DNA of 64,000 nucleotides, from NCBI RefSeq assembly GCF_009720485.1, contig NZ_CP045245.1, positions 1,116,001 to 1,180,000 of the forward strand. The letters run 5' to 3'. Each line of letters opens with the position of its first letter. The stretch's first letter is position 1. The stretch comes from Cellulomonas sp. JZ18. GTDB taxonomy: Bacteria > Actinomycetota > Actinomycetes > Actinomycetales > Cellulomonadaceae. The notes under the pieces were generated by a model, which was given only the letters and a program-made list of their open reading frames with translations, was not told where the DNA came from and made no database searches. A program made the position numbers and the translations under genes. Shown here piece by piece: positions 7,829-16,866 of this stretch.

Positions 7829-7867
7829 CCGGCACTCCGTGTGTGCGGGTGCCGGGCGCGCCCGCAC
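7829..7867 (+). promoter_or_regulatory. Candidate expression platform of the ZTP riboswitch
   Basis: Two 7-bp stems compete for the same bases: 7829-7835 pairs with 7849-7855, and 7843-7849 pairs with 7861-7867. Only one can form at a time. They sit between the riboswitch core and the glyA ribosome-binding site (AGGAG at 7881), where a switching element is expected. There is no T run, so the mode (transcriptional or translational) is undecided. Confidence 0.5.
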
Positions 7868-7892
7868 GGTTCACTGCGACAGGAGCACCCGC

Positions 7893-9173
7893 ATGAGCGA
7901 CAGCCTGCTCGACCAGAACATCTCCGACCTCGACCCCGAGATCGCCGCCGTCCTCGACGGCGAGCTCGCGCGCCAGCAGAACACGCTCGAGATGATCGCG
8001 AGCGAGAACTTCGTCCCGCGCGCCGTCCTGCAGGCGCAGGGCTCGGTGCTGACCAACAAGTACGCCGAGGGCTACCCCGGCCGCCGCTACTACGGCGGCT
8101 GCGAGCAGGTCGACGTCGCCGAGACCATCGCGATCGACCGTGCCAAGGCCCTGTTCGGCGCCGAGCACGCGAACGTCCAGCCGCACTCCGGCGCCACCGC
8201 GAACGCAGCCGTGCTGCACGCGCTCATCAACGCCGGCGACAAGATCCTCGGCCTGGACCTCGCGCACGGCGGCCACCTCACGCACGGCATGCGCATCAAC
8301 TTCTCGGGCAAGCTCTACGACGTCGCCGCGTACGGCGTGGACCCGCAGACGTTCCGCGTCGACCCCGAGGCGGTCCGTACGGCTGCGCTCGAGCACCGCC
8401 CCGACGTCATCATCGCCGGCTGGTCCGCCTACCCGCGCCACCTCGACTTCGCCGCGTTCCGCGAGATCGCCGACGAGGTCGGCGCGAAGCTGTGGGTCGA
8501 CATGGCGCACTTCGCCGGCCTCGTCGCCGCGGGCCTGCACCCGTCGCCCGTCCCGCACGCGGACGTCGTCTCGTCCACCGTGCACAAGACCATCGGCGGC
8601 CCCCGCTCCGGCTTCATCCTGAGCAAGGGCGAGTACGCCAAGAAGATCGACTCCGCGGTCTTCCCGGGCCAGCAGGGCGGCCCGCTCATGCACGTCGTCG
8701 CGGCGAAGGCCGTCGCCTTCAAGGTGGCCGGCTCCGAGGAGTTCCGCGACCGCCAGCAGCGCACGATCGACGGCGCGCGGATCATCGCCGAGCGCCTCAC
8801 CGCGCCCGACGTCGCCGCGGCCGGCGTCTCCGTCCTCACGGGCGGCACCGACGTGCACCTCGTGCTCGTCGACCTGCGCCACTCCGCGCTCGACGGCCAG
8901 CAGGCCGAGGACCTCCTGCACTCCGTGGGCGTCACGGTGAACCGCAACGCCGTGCCGTTCGACCCGCGCCCGCCGCGCGTCACGTCGGGCCTGCGCATCG
9001 GCACGCCCGCGCTCGCGACCCGCGGCTTCGGCGACGCCGAGTTCACCGAGGTGGCCGACATCATCGCGACCGCGCTCGTCGAGGGCACGGCGGCGGACGT
9101 CGACGCGCTGCGCGCCCGCGTGCAGAAGCTCACCGAGGCGTTCCCGCTGTACGCGGGCCTGCAGCAGTACTGA
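7893..9173 (+). CDS. glyA: Serine hydroxymethyltransferase
   Basis: GlyA is a cytoplasmic pyridoxal-phosphate enzyme that converts serine and tetrahydrofolate into glycine and 5,10-methylene-tetrahydrofolate, the main entry of one-carbon units. The 426-residue protein shows the N-terminal [13 protein letters not shown], the [15 protein letters not shown] substrate segment, the [10 protein letters not shown] cofactor segment and the Schiff-base lysine in [17 protein letters not shown] 7893 is preceded by AGGAG at 7881-7885. It is the first gene of an operon with folD, 13 nt downstream, under a ZTP riboswitch. Confidence 0.97.
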   Translation: MSDSLLDQNISDLDPEIAAVLDGELARQQNTLEMIASENFVPRAVLQAQGSVLTNKYAEGYPGRRYYGGCEQVDVAETIAIDRAKALFGAEHANVQPHSGATANAAVLHALINAGDKILGLDLAHGGHLTHGMRINFSGKLYDVAAYGVDPQTFRVDPEAVRTAALEHRPDVIIAGWSAYPRHLDFAAFREIADEVGAKLWVDMAHFAGLVAAGLHPSPVPHADVVSSTVHKTIGGPRSGFILSKGEYAKKIDSAVFPGQQGGPLMHVVAAKAVAFKVAGSEEFRDRQQRTIDGARIIAERLTAPDVAAAGVSVLTGGTDVHLVLVDLRHSALDGQQAEDLLHSVGVTVNRNAVPFDPRPPRVTSGLRIGTPALATRGFGDAEFTEVADIIATALVEGTAADVDALRARVQKLTEAFPLYAGLQQY

Positions 9174-9186
9174 GCGGGGGAGCCCC

Positions 9187-10068
9187 ATGACGGCACAGAA
9201 GCTCGACGGGTCGGCCACCGCGGCCGTGATCAAGGCGGAGCTGACGCAGCGCGTCGCCGCCCTCGCGGAGCGCGGCGTCGTGCCCGGGCTCGGCACGCTC
9301 CTCGTCGGTGACGACCCCGGCTCGCGCTGGTACGTCGCCGGCAAGCACAAGGACTGCGCCGAGGTCGGCATCGCCTCGATCCGCGAGGACCTGCCGGCCG
9401 ACGCCACGCAGGAGGACATCGAGGCGGCGGTGCGCCGGCTCAACGACGACCCGGCGTGCACCGGGTTCATCGTGCAGCTGCCGCTGCCGGCCGGCATCGA
9501 CACGCACCGCGTGCTCGAGCTCGTCGACCCGGCGAAGGACGCGGACGGCCTGCACCCGACCAACCTCGGGCGCCTGGTCCTGCGCGTCAACGAGCCGGTC
9601 ACCTCGCCGCTGCCGTGCACGCCCGCCGGCATCGTCGAGCTGCTGCGCCGGCACGGGGTCGAGCTCAAGGGCGCCGACGTCGTGGTCGTCGGGCGCGGGG
9701 TCACGGTCGGCCGGTCGATCGGCCTGCTGCTCACCCGGCGCGAGATCAACGCGACCGTCACGCTGACGCACACCGGCACGGTGGACCTGGCCGAGCACAC
9801 ACGGCACGCGGACGTCGTCATCGCGGCCGCCGGGGTGCCGGGCATCGTCACGGCCGACCTCGTGAAGCCGGGCGCCGTCGTCGTCGACGTCGGCGTCTCG
9901 CGCGCCGTCGACGCCGAGACGGGCAGGAGCCGGGTCGTCGGCGACGTCGACCCCGGTGTCTGGGACGTCGCGTCCTGGGTCTCGCCGAACCCCGGCGGGG
10001 TCGGGCCGATGACGCGCGCGATGCTGCTGCAGAACGTGGTCGAGACCGCGGAGCGGCTGGCCGGCTGA
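9187..10068 (+). CDS. folD: Bifunctional methylenetetrahydrofolate dehydrogenase / methenyltetrahydrofolate cyclohydrolase
   Basis: FolD oxidises 5,10-methylene-THF with NADP and hydrolyses the methenyl product to 10-formyl-THF, continuing from GlyA. The 293-residue length is normal. It shows the catalytic [14 protein letters not shown] region (catalytic Lys about residue 55), GFIVQLPLP, the [12 protein letters not shown] segment and the Rossmann motif [13 protein letters not shown] (about 168-180), ending with [24 protein letters not shown] ribosome-binding site precedes ATG 9187. The distance to glyA is 13 nt, so both respond to the riboswitch. A strong hairpin terminator follows. Confidence 0.97.
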   Translation: MTAQKLDGSATAAVIKAELTQRVAALAERGVVPGLGTLLVGDDPGSRWYVAGKHKDCAEVGIASIREDLPADATQEDIEAAVRRLNDDPACTGFIVQLPLPAGIDTHRVLELVDPAKDADGLHPTNLGRLVLRVNEPVTSPLPCTPAGIVELLRRHGVELKGADVVVVGRGVTVGRSIGLLLTRREINATVTLTHTGTVDLAEHTRHADVVIAAAGVPGIVTADLVKPGAVVVDVGVSRAVDAETGRSRVVGDVDPGVWDVASWVSPNPGGVGPMTRAMLLQNVVETAERLAG

Positions 10069-10085
10069 CCGCGGACGCCGTCACG

Positions 10086-10113
10086 GGGCCCCGGGTGCGC
10101 GCACCCGGGGCCC
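10086..10113 (+). terminator. glyA-folD operon terminator
   Basis: A perfect 28-bp palindrome (13-bp stem, 2-nt loop) of almost pure G and C lies 18 nt after the folD stop. It is followed by CTCGTG rather than a T run, as is common for terminators in this window. Confidence 0.7.
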
Positions 10114-10144
10114 TCGTGCGTCCCGGGCCGGGGCGCTAGTCGGG

Positions 10145-10192
10145 GCGTCTCGTGCCGATGCGTCGCGTGCCGGTGCGTCGTGTGCCGATGAG
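10145..10192. repeat. 15-bp imperfect tandem repeat, about three copies
   Basis: Units of the form GCGTCGTGTGCCGAT recur with a 15-bp period between folD and the VOC gene, differing at a few positions. They code for nothing on either strand that I can support. Simple slippage repeat. Confidence 0.6.
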
Positions 10193-10253
10193 TCGACGAC
10201 GTGCCGGCGGTCTGCCCTCCTGACCGTCCGCACGCACGTGAAGGAGCACGACG

Positions 10254-10733
10254 ATGGGCATGGTCCGCACCCACCTGTGGTTCCCGGAGCGCGGCCACGA
10301 GGCCGCGCAGTTCTACGCGTCCGTGGTGCCGAGGTCCCGCATCACGTCGGTCGTCCCGGCACCCGCGGGCGTGCCCGACGTCCCGGAGGGCGAGCCCTTC
10401 GTCGTCGAGATGGAGCTCGACGGGCACGCCGTGACGATCCTCACCGCCGGGCCCGCGTTCCGGCTCGACGAGGCGTTCTCGTTCTACCTCTCCGTCGAGA
10501 CGCAGGAGGAGGTCGACCACTACTGGGAGGCGCTGCAGGCGGACGGCGGGGAGCCGGGCCAGTGCGGCTGGCTCAAGGACCGCTTCGGCGTGTCCTGGCA
10601 GGTCGTGCCGAAGGCGCTCGACGACATCATGACCCGGCCCGACGCGGAGGGCGTCGCCCGGGCCACGAAGGCCATGCTCACAATGACGAAGCTCGAGATC
10701 GCCCCGCTGGAGGCGGCGTACGCCGGGGAGTGA
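10254..10733 (+). CDS. VOC-superfamily protein, PhnB-like
   Basis: A 159-residue protein of the glyoxalase/bleomycin-resistance (VOC) superfamily, PhnB-like subgroup often mislabelled 3-demethylubiquinone methyltransferase. Visible marks are the opening HLWFPERGHEAAQFYASVVP, the strand EPFVVEMELDGHAVTILTAGP, the FSFYLSVETQEEVDHYWE segment and the ending CGWLKDRFGVSWQVVP. The real reaction is unknown. ATG 10254 has the ribosome-binding site AAGGAG about 8 nt upstream. The gene stands alone, flanked by a tandem repeat and a terminator hairpin. Confidence 0.88.
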   Translation: MGMVRTHLWFPERGHEAAQFYASVVPRSRITSVVPAPAGVPDVPEGEPFVVEMELDGHAVTILTAGPAFRLDEAFSFYLSVETQEEVDHYWEALQADGGEPGQCGWLKDRFGVSWQVVPKALDDIMTRPDAEGVARATKAMLTMTKLEIAPLEAAYAGE

Positions 10734-10740
10734 CGCAGTT

Positions 10741-10779
10741 CCCGACCGCCGGCCGTGGAGGGGAGGGCCGGCGGTCGGG
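10741..10779 (+). terminator. Terminator after the VOC gene
   Basis: A 14-bp perfect stem (10741-10754 with 10766-10779) and an 11-nt loop lie 8 nt after the VOC stop and before exonuclease III. Confidence 0.65.
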
Positions 10780-10801
10780 CGTGTCGGTGCGGTGGGGGAG
10801 G

Positions 10802-11623
10802 ATGGCACGCGTGCTGACCGTCGCCTCCGTCAACGTCAACGGGATCCGTGCCGCGTTCCGCCGTGGGATGCAGGAGTGGCTCGACGTCCGCAAGCCGGAC
10901 GTGCTGCTGCTGCAGGAGGTCCGGGGCTCGGACGAGATCCTCGCCGACCACCTGCCTGCCGACGCGTGGGACCTCGCGCACGAGGCCGCCGAGGTGAAGG
11001 GGCGCGCCGGCGTCGCCATCGCGTCCCGCGTGCCGATGACAGCCGTGCGCATCGGCCTCGGCACGGGCGTCACCGGTGACTCCGGACGGTGGGTCGAGGC
11101 CGACCTCGAGCTGCCGGCCGAGGGGGACCGCCCCGCCCGGTCGCTCACGGTGGTCTCGGCCTACATCCACTCGGCCACGGCCGGGACGCCGTCCCTCGAC
11201 GAGAAGTACGCGTTCCTCGAGCGGGTCACCGAGCGGATGCGCGAGCTGCAGCGCGACGACCGGCTGGTCGTCGTCGCGGGCGACGTGAACATCGCGCACC
11301 GCGAGGTCGACATCAAGAACTGGAAGGGCAACCTCACGAAGGCGGGTTTCCTGCCCGAGGAGCGCGCCTACCTCGACCGCTGGTTCGACGAGCTCGGCTG
11401 GCGCGACCTCGGCCGCGACCTCGGCGGACCGGGACCCGGTCCCTACACGTGGTGGTCCTGGCGCGGCAAGGCGTTCGACAACGACGCGGGCTGGCGCATC
11501 GACTACCAGATCGCCACGCCCGCGCTCGCCTCCCGCGCACGGACCGCGACCGTCGACCGGGCCGCCACGTACGACGCGCGGTTCAGCGACCACGCCCCGC
11601 TCGTCGTCGAGTACGACCTCTGA
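10802..11623 (+). CDS. xth: Exodeoxyribonuclease III (AP endonuclease)
   Basis: A 273-residue member of the EEP nuclease family that cuts at abasic sites and removes 3' blocks during base-excision repair. Motifs: SVNVNGIRAAFRRG with the metal-binding Asn, DVLLLQEVRG (catalytic Glu), VVVAGDVNIAHREVDIKNWK (Asp-Asn pair), GWRIDYQIATP, and the terminal catalytic SDHAPLVVEY. A GGGGGAGG ribosome-binding site touches ATG 10802 but is 8-9 nt from GTG 10811, so GTG 10811 (three codons later) may be the true start. Single gene ending in a bidirectional terminator. Confidence 0.94.
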   Translation: MARVLTVASVNVNGIRAAFRRGMQEWLDVRKPDVLLLQEVRGSDEILADHLPADAWDLAHEAAEVKGRAGVAIASRVPMTAVRIGLGTGVTGDSGRWVEADLELPAEGDRPARSLTVVSAYIHSATAGTPSLDEKYAFLERVTERMRELQRDDRLVVVAGDVNIAHREVDIKNWKGNLTKAGFLPEERAYLDRWFDELGWRDLGRDLGGPGPGPYTWWSWRGKAFDNDAGWRIDYQIATPALASRARTATVDRAATYDARFSDHAPLVVEYDL

Positions 11624-11645
11624 CGTCGCCGGACCCGCGCACGCG

Positions 11646-11678
11646 GAGGGGGTGGGACGTCCGCCGTCCCACCCCCTC
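11646..11678. terminator. Bidirectional terminator between xth and the ABC cassette operon
   Basis: A 13-bp perfect inverted repeat (11646-11658 with 11666-11678) lies between convergent genes and can serve both. Confidence 0.7.
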
Positions 11679-11707
11679 GGCGTGCCGCACCGGCGCCGGC
11701 CGGGCGC

Positions 11708-12910
11708 TCAGTACCGGATCGCGTCGATCACCTTGACTCGCACGGCCACCGTGGCGGGCAGGATCCCGGCCAGCGCCCCCACGGCCGTCGCGCACGCCAT
11801 GCCGATCAGCGCCGCCGAGACCGGGAACGGCGGACGGTCCTGCAGCCCGCCGAACAGCACGTCCGCCGGGATCGCCTTGACCGCCGCGACCGCGAGCACG
11901 ACCCCGACGAGGCCAGCCACGACCGTCGCGACGACCGACTCCAGCAGCACCCCCACGAACACGCGCCCGGACGTCGCCCCGAACGAGCGGCGGATCCCGA
12001 TCTCCCGGATCCGGTACCGCACGGTGACGAGCGCGATGTTCACGAGCCCGAGACCGCCGAGCAGGAGCGCGAAGGTGCCGACGCCGAGCGCCACCCACCG
12101 GGCGGCGCCGTCGAGCACAGCCGCTCCCGTGCTCCGGTTGTCGTACGTGCCGACCTCCCAGCCGGGCACCGCCGCCCTGATCTCGGCGCGCAGCCGCTGG
12201 ACGAGGTCGTCCACGATCTCCGGCGGGACCCACAGCTTGAGCGTGGGGGCCTGCTGGTAGCCGGGAGCGGCCTCCGGGCTGTACCAGCGCATCAGCTGGT
12301 CGTACAGGACGTACGCCTCGGGGTCCGCGTTCGGCCAGCGGTCCTCCACCAGCCCGACGACCCGGCTGCGCACCGGCGTCACGTCGCCGAGCTCCACCGT
12401 CAGCGGCTCCGCGAGGTCGCGCGCCCCCACCTGGTCGAGGAACGCCCGGTTGACGACGAGCAGCGGTGCGAGCGCGTCGACGTCCGCCTCGGCGAACCAG
12501 CGGCCCTCCACGACCTGGATGCGCTGCATCGTGCCCAGGTCGGGGTCGACGGCACGGACGGCCGCCGCACGCGTGCCGTCGGGGAACCGGAAGGGCACGT
12601 GCGTGCTCCAGTCGCGGCTCGCCCACGTGATGTCGTACCGCTCCAGCACCCGCGCGTACTCGGCGGTCAGGGCGGCGGGGGCCGCCGACTGCTCGCCCTG
12701 CGACCACGCGTCGACGGCGATCGTCACGCGCCGGCCCATCTCCCGGTCGGACTGCTCCTGGAACGCCTGCGTCAGCATCTGCACCGCGGCCGTCACGCCG
12801 GTGATGGCCGCGACGGCCACCGCGACGCCGATGAGCGCGAGCAGCACCCGCAGCTTGTGGATCCGCAGCTCGTCCCAGGCCTCGACGAGCGCACCGACGA
12901 ACCCGGTCAC
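11708..12910 (-). CDS. FtsX-like ABC transporter permease (MacB type), cassette 2
   Basis: A 400-residue permease with the MacB layout: one N-terminal transmembrane helix after LRIHKLRVLLALIGVAVAV (about residues 20-45), a large extracytoplasmic MacB-PCD domain (about 50-270), and three C-terminal helices containing GLGLVNIALVTVRYRIREIG and the IGIRRSFGATSGRV coupling helix. MacB-type transporters do not move substrates across the inner membrane; they use ATP hydrolysis for mechanical work on envelope substrates. It starts at GTG 12910, overlapping the ATPase stop by four bases (GTGA). Last gene of a seven-gene minus-strand run. Confidence 0.88.
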   Translation of the reverse strand: MTGFVGALVEAWDELRIHKLRVLLALIGVAVAVAAITGVTAAVQMLTQAFQEQSDREMGRRVTIAVDAWSQGEQSAAPAALTAEYARVLERYDITWASRDWSTHVPFRFPDGTRAAAVRAVDPDLGTMQRIQVVEGRWFAEADVDALAPLLVVNRAFLDQVGARDLAEPLTVELGDVTPVRSRVVGLVEDRWPNADPEAYVLYDQLMRWYSPEAAPGYQQAPTLKLWVPPEIVDDLVQRLRAEIRAAVPGWEVGTYDNRSTGAAVLDGAARWVALGVGTFALLLGGLGLVNIALVTVRYRIREIGIRRSFGATSGRVFVGVLLESVVATVVAGLVGVVLAVAAVKAIPADVLFGGLQDRPPFPVSAALIGMACATAVGALAGILPATVAVRVKVIDAIRY

Positions 12911-13704
12911 GGCTGCACCGCCGCGGGCACGGACGGGCCGAGCTCGGGGACGCCGCCGCGGGCCGCGGGCAGGTGCGTCGGCACGTCCCCCACCCAGTCC
13001 GCGACGCGCCCGGCGGTGCCGACGTCCACCGGGACGAGCACGCCGTCGGCGAGCCGGTAGTGCCGCTGCGCGCGTGCCGCGACCGCGAGGTCGTGCGTGA
13101 TCGTGACGAGCGCCGCGCCGGTCTCCGACGCGACGTCGTCGAGCAGGTCCATGATCTGCTGCCCGGTCTCGACGTCGAGGGCGCCGGTCGGCTCGTCCGC
13201 GAGGATCACGCGCGGCCCGCGGACCAGCGCGCGCGCCACCGCGACGCGCTGCTGCTCGCCGCCGGAGAGCTTGTCGGGCATGGTGTCGAGCCGGTCACCG
13301 AGGCCGACCCGGTCCAGCATCGCCGCCGCGAGGTCGCGCCGGCGCCAGAACTGCCGCCCGCTCGCGTACAGCAGCGGCGCGGCCACGTTCTCCAGCGCGG
13401 TGCGGCCCGGCAGCAGCTGGAACTGCTGGAACACGAACCCGAAGTCCCGGCCGCGCAGGTGGGTGCGGCGACGGCTCGACAGCGCGGTGACGGGCGTGCC
13501 CTCGAGCAGGTAGTCGCCGGAGGTCGGCGCGTCGAGCAGCCCGAGGATGTTGAGCAGCGTCGACTTGCCCGTCCCGGAGCGGCCGACCACCGCCACGTGC
13601 TCACCCGCGGCGACGCTCAGCGTCACCCCGCGCAGGACGTGCAGCACGCGGTCGTCCGGCAGCAGGACGTCGCGCGTGACGTCGCGGAGCTCGAGCATGC
13701 TCAT
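12907..13704 (-). CDS. ABC transporter ATP-binding protein (MacB/LolD type), cassette 2
   Basis: A 265-residue ATPase with Walker A GRSGTGKST (about residues 40-48), Q-loop VFQQFQLLPGRTALENV, signature LSGGEQQRVAVARAL, Walker B VILADEPTGALD and switch His in ITHDLAVAARA. The wording is typical of the LolD/MacB clade that pairs with FtsX-like permeases. A Pro/Val-rich 40-residue tail follows the fold. ATG 13704 overlaps the adaptor stop (ATGA), and its own stop overlaps the permease start (GTGA), so all three are coupled. Confidence 0.92.
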   Translation of the reverse strand: MSMLELRDVTRDVLLPDDRVLHVLRGVTLSVAAGEHVAVVGRSGTGKSTLLNILGLLDAPTSGDYLLEGTPVTALSSRRRTHLRGRDFGFVFQQFQLLPGRTALENVAAPLLYASGRQFWRRRDLAAAMLDRVGLGDRLDTMPDKLSGGEQQRVAVARALVRGPRVILADEPTGALDVETGQQIMDLLDDVASETGAALVTITHDLAVAARAQRHYRLADGVLVPVDVGTAGRVADWVGDVPTHLPAARGGVPELGPSVPAAVQP

Positions 13705-14729
13705 CCGCCGCACACCGCCGGGTCGTACTGCGCGGGGTCGGCGCAGTCGACCTCGCCGGCCGCGCCGGGCACCGGGATGAACTCGAGGACCCGGTCGCCG
13801 AGCGCGAGGCCCTCGGTGACCTGCACGAGCTGGCCGTCGGTCAGGCCGAGCCCGACCGCGCGCTCCTCGGGCTCCGCGCCCTCCTCGGCGACCACCCAGA
13901 CGTTGCCGCGCTGGACGGACCCCTGCACCGCCGTCACCGGCACGACCAGCGCGTCCGCCGCCGTGCCGTTGACGACCTCGATGTCCGCGCCGAGGCCGGG
14001 GAACGCGGTGACGTCGGCGGGGACGGCGCACGTGAGGGTCCCGGACGTGGGTGCGGCCGGGTCGGCGTCGGTCCCGGGCACCGCCCTGGGAGTCGCCGGC
14101 GCCGCGCCGATGCGCACGCCGGTGCACGTGAACGGTGCGGGACCGCCCTTGAGCGTGACCGCCGCCTCCGCGGGCGCGCCGACGAGGCGGTACTGCTGGT
14201 CGGGGGTCAGCGTGCCCGACACGGACAGGGTGCCGGGGGAAACCTGCCCGACCGTGTCGCCCACCGCGACGACCTGGTCCTTCAGGGTCGGCAGGCTGAG
14301 GGTGCCGGCGACCGGCGCCGTCACCTGCTGCACGACGACCTTCGGCTTGCGCTCGGTCACCGTGGTCTCGCCCGTCGTGGGGTCGGTGCGGGTCAGCGGC
14401 TCCTGGGGTGTCTCCTGCCGCACCTCGAGCAGCGCGGCGCCGGCCTCGACACGCTGGCCGTCGGTCGCGAGCACCTTGGACACGGTGCCGGCCAGCGTGG
14501 CGCGCACGGGCACGGCGGGGTCGGCGACGACCGAGCCCCGCACCGTGACGGCGTTCGTCACGGTGCCGGTGGTGACCTCCACCGTCCGGTCGGTCACGGT
14601 GCCCGTGGGCTGGGCGCCGGAGGCCTGGGCGGTGACGTCGGCACCGGTGAAGGCGATCTTCACCAGCGCCACCGCGATCACCGCCCAGACGAGCAGGCGC
14701 AGGGCGGGGAAGACGTGGCGGCGGACCAC
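13701..14729 (-). CDS. HlyD/MacA-like membrane-fusion adaptor, cassette 2
   Basis: A 342-residue protein with an N-terminal membrane anchor (about residues 8-30) and an extracytoplasmic part with split lipoyl-like halves: VRATLAGTVSKVLATDGQRV and VTAPVAGTLSLPTLKDQVV, then beta-barrel segments. Two cysteine pairs are visible: FTCTGV with LTCAVP, and the C-terminal CADPAQYDPAVC. It lacks the peptidoglycan-binding domain of the other adaptor in this locus. The family links a MacB-type permease to partners in the envelope. GTG 14729 follows a GAGGAG ribosome-binding site. 173 nt separate it from the permease of cassette 1. Confidence 0.82.
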   Translation of the reverse strand: MVRRHVFPALRLLVWAVIAVALVKIAFTGADVTAQASGAQPTGTVTDRTVEVTTGTVTNAVTVRGSVVADPAVPVRATLAGTVSKVLATDGQRVEAGAALLEVRQETPQEPLTRTDPTTGETTVTERKPKVVVQQVTAPVAGTLSLPTLKDQVVAVGDTVGQVSPGTLSVSGTLTPDQQYRLVGAPAEAAVTLKGGPAPFTCTGVRIGAAPATPRAVPGTDADPAAPTSGTLTCAVPADVTAFPGLGADIEVVNGTAADALVVPVTAVQGSVQRGNVWVVAEEGAEPEERAVGLGLTDGQLVQVTEGLALGDRVLEFIPVPGAAGEVDCADPAQYDPAVCGG

Positions 14730-14902
14730 GGGGGCTCCTCACGACGAGGGGACGGCGGCCGGACGGCCGCCGGGGGACACGGGTCACGACGACCCGGTGG
14801 GACGTGGCGTCACCGGACGCGCCCGTCAGACCCGGACCGTACCGGTGCGGCCCGGGCGCGCGTGGGCGTTCCGAGCGCCGCGACGACGGCGGGCGGGAGG
14901 GC
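14730..14902. other. Spacer between the two ABC cassettes
   Basis: 173 bp with no gene. It contains a GC-rich palindromic stretch (GGCGGCC with GGCCGCC around 14754-14771) and a ribosome-binding site for the downstream adaptor. This is the only sizeable gap in an otherwise overlapping run, so an internal terminator or promoter may lie here. Confidence 0.5.
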
Positions 14903-16150
14903 TCACACGCCGCCACGCAGCGCGGCGATCGGCTCGACGGACGCTGCCTTGAGCGCCGGGTACAGGCCGGCCAGCAGGCCGATCGCACCGCCCGCGAGCA
15001 CGGCCAGGCCGACCATGGCGAGGTCGAGCACCGGCGTCCACGTCTGCGCCGCGGACACCACGACGACGACGGCGACACCGAGCGCCGCACCCACGAGCCC
15101 GCCCAGCAGCCCGATCACGACCGACTCCACGACGAACTGCGCGGCGATCTGCCGCCGCGTCGCACCGAGCGCGCGCCGCAGGCCGATCTCGCCGACGCGC
15201 TCGAGCACCGACAGCAGCGTCACGTTGGCGATGCCGACGCCGCCGACGAGCAGGGCGACGCCGCCGAGCGCCAGGAAGATCGTGCTGACGTCCGCCTGCA
15301 CGCTCTCGCGCACCCGGGACGTCGACGGCGGCACGCCGACGGTGAACGCGTCGGGCTCGTTGGGGTCCAGCGCCACCGGCAGCTGCGCCCCCACCACCGA
15401 GCCGGACCCGATCGCGACGTGCAGGTGCAGCTCGTCCGCGGCCTCGAGGCCCAGGTCGGCGCGCGCGGTGCCGGTGGGCAGCACGACCGCGCCCAGCAGG
15501 TCGGTGCGCCGCGCGACGTCGTCGAGGATGCCGATGACCTGGTAGGCGCGGTCCCCGACGAAGACCGACGGCTGCCGGTCGACCCGCTGCACCCCCAGCC
15601 GCCGGGCGGCGTCGGCGCCGAGCACGGCCACGCGGTCGCCGCGTGCGTCGTGGCCGGCGTCGAACCAGCGCCCCTGCTGCAGGTGCCCCTGGAGGGCCTC
15701 GAGCGCGTGCGGGCCGGTCGCGAGCACCGGGGGGGCGGTGGTCCGCGGCGCCGACGGGTCGTGCACGGGCACCGCCGAGACGTCCGCGCCGGCGAGGTCC
15801 ACCTCGCTGACGAGCGTGGCCGCCGCGACGCCGGCGATCCGCTCGGCCCGGTCGGCCGCGTCCCACGGCAGGCGGGTGAGCGCGCGCTCCTGGCCGTCGC
15901 GGCTCTGGCTCGTCGCGGCGGACGCGACCGCCTGCGTGGCCGCGACCGCGTCGAACTGCTGGTTGATCTGCACCGCGGCGGTCTGCGCCAGGCCCACGGT
16001 GACGACCACGGACGCGATGCCGAGCACCGTGCCGAGGATGGTCAGCAGCAGCCGGCCGGGACGTGCGCCGACGCCGGCCGCCGCCTCCGCGAGCAGGTCG
16101 CGCACGCCGTACCGGTCCGCGCGGGCGACGCGGACGGCCACCGCGGTCAC
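14903..16150 (-). CDS. FtsX-like ABC transporter permease (MacB type), cassette 1
   Basis: A 415-residue permease with the same layout as the cassette 2 permease: N-terminal helix in GRLLLTILGTVLGIASVVVT (about residues 33-52), an extracytoplasmic MacB-PCD domain (about 55-285), and three C-terminal helices with VGGVGIANVTLLSVLERVGE and the coupling segment IGLRRALGATRRQIAAQFV. GTG 16150 overlaps the ATPase stop (GTGA). It is similar in plan to the cassette 2 permease but not a recent duplicate, since the extracytoplasmic domains read quite differently. Confidence 0.9.
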   Translation of the reverse strand: MTAVAVRVARADRYGVRDLLAEAAAGVGARPGRLLLTILGTVLGIASVVVTVGLAQTAAVQINQQFDAVAATQAVASAATSQSRDGQERALTRLPWDAADRAERIAGVAAATLVSEVDLAGADVSAVPVHDPSAPRTTAPPVLATGPHALEALQGHLQQGRWFDAGHDARGDRVAVLGADAARRLGVQRVDRQPSVFVGDRAYQVIGILDDVARRTDLLGAVVLPTGTARADLGLEAADELHLHVAIGSGSVVGAQLPVALDPNEPDAFTVGVPPSTSRVRESVQADVSTIFLALGGVALLVGGVGIANVTLLSVLERVGEIGLRRALGATRRQIAAQFVVESVVIGLLGGLVGAALGVAVVVVVSAAQTWTPVLDLAMVGLAVLAGGAIGLLAGLYPALKAASVEPIAALRGGV

Positions 16151-16866
16151 GCGATCTCCCGCAGGCGGCCGTCCGCGATGCGCACGCGGCGCTGGGCGCG
16201 GGCGGACACGTCGTCGTCGTGCGTGATGACCAGGAGCGTGAGCCCCTCGGCGTGCAGCTCGTCGAACAGCGCGAGCACGCTCTGCGAGCTCTCCGAGTCG
16301 AGGTTGCCCGTCGGCTCGTCGGCGAGCAGCACGGCCGGCCGCGCGACGACCGCGCGGGCGACGGCCGTCCGCTGCCGCTCACCGCCCGACAGGACCGTGG
16401 GCACGAAGTCGAGGCGGTGCGCCATGCCGACCCGCTCGAGCGCCGCGACCGCCCGGTCCCGGCGCTCGGCCCGCGGCACGCCGCTGTACACCGTCGCGAG
16501 CAGCACGTTCTCGAGCACGGTGCGGTGCGGGAGCAGGTGGAACGCCTGGAACACGAAGCCGATGCGCGTGGCCCGCAGCGCGGCGCGCTCGCGCTCGCCG
16601 ACACCCGACGTCGGCCGTCCGTCGAGCAGGTACTCGCCGTCGGTCGGGCTGTCGAGCAGGCCGAGCAGGTGCAGCAGCGTCGACTTGCCCGAGCCGGACG
16701 GTCCGACGACGGACACGTACTCCCCGGCGTCGACCCGCAGGTCGGTGGGGTGCAGCGCGTGCACGGGCGGGTCGCCGGAGAACTGGCGGGCGACGGCCCG
16801 CAGCTCGACGACCGGGGCGCGGTCCTGGACCTGCTCGGGCGACCCGAGCAGGTCCAGGACGGTCAC
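16147..16866 (-). CDS. ABC transporter ATP-binding protein (MacB/LolD type), cassette 1
   Basis: A 239-residue ATPase with Walker A GPSGSGKST, Q-loop VFQAFHLLPHRTVLENV, signature LSGGERQRTAVARAV, Walker B VLLADEPTGNLDSE and switch His in VITHDDDVSARA. It starts at GTG 16866, overlapping the adaptor stop (GTGA), and its stop overlaps the permease start in the same way. The residues before VVELRAVARQF are not part of the fold, but no later start looks better. Confidence 0.92.
   Translation of the reverse strand: MTVLDLLGSPEQVQDRAPVVELRAVARQFSGDPPVHALHPTDLRVDAGEYVSVVGPSGSGKSTLLHLLGLLDSPTDGEYLLDGRPTSGVGERERAALRATRIGFVFQAFHLLPHRTVLENVLLATVYSGVPRAERRDRAVAALERVGMAHRLDFVPTVLSGGERQRTAVARAVVARPAVLLADEPTGNLDSESSQSVLALFDELHAEGLTLLVITHDDDVSARAQRRVRIADGRLREIA

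Noticed and set aside
10145..10192. Possible small gene with THRH repeats
   Set aside because: The repeated peptide comes only from a 15-bp tandem repeat read in a shadow frame; no start signal.
7758..10808. A 1016-codon minus-strand frame opposite glyA-folD
   Set aside because: Low-complexity shadow; it also runs through the riboswitch and a tandem repeat.
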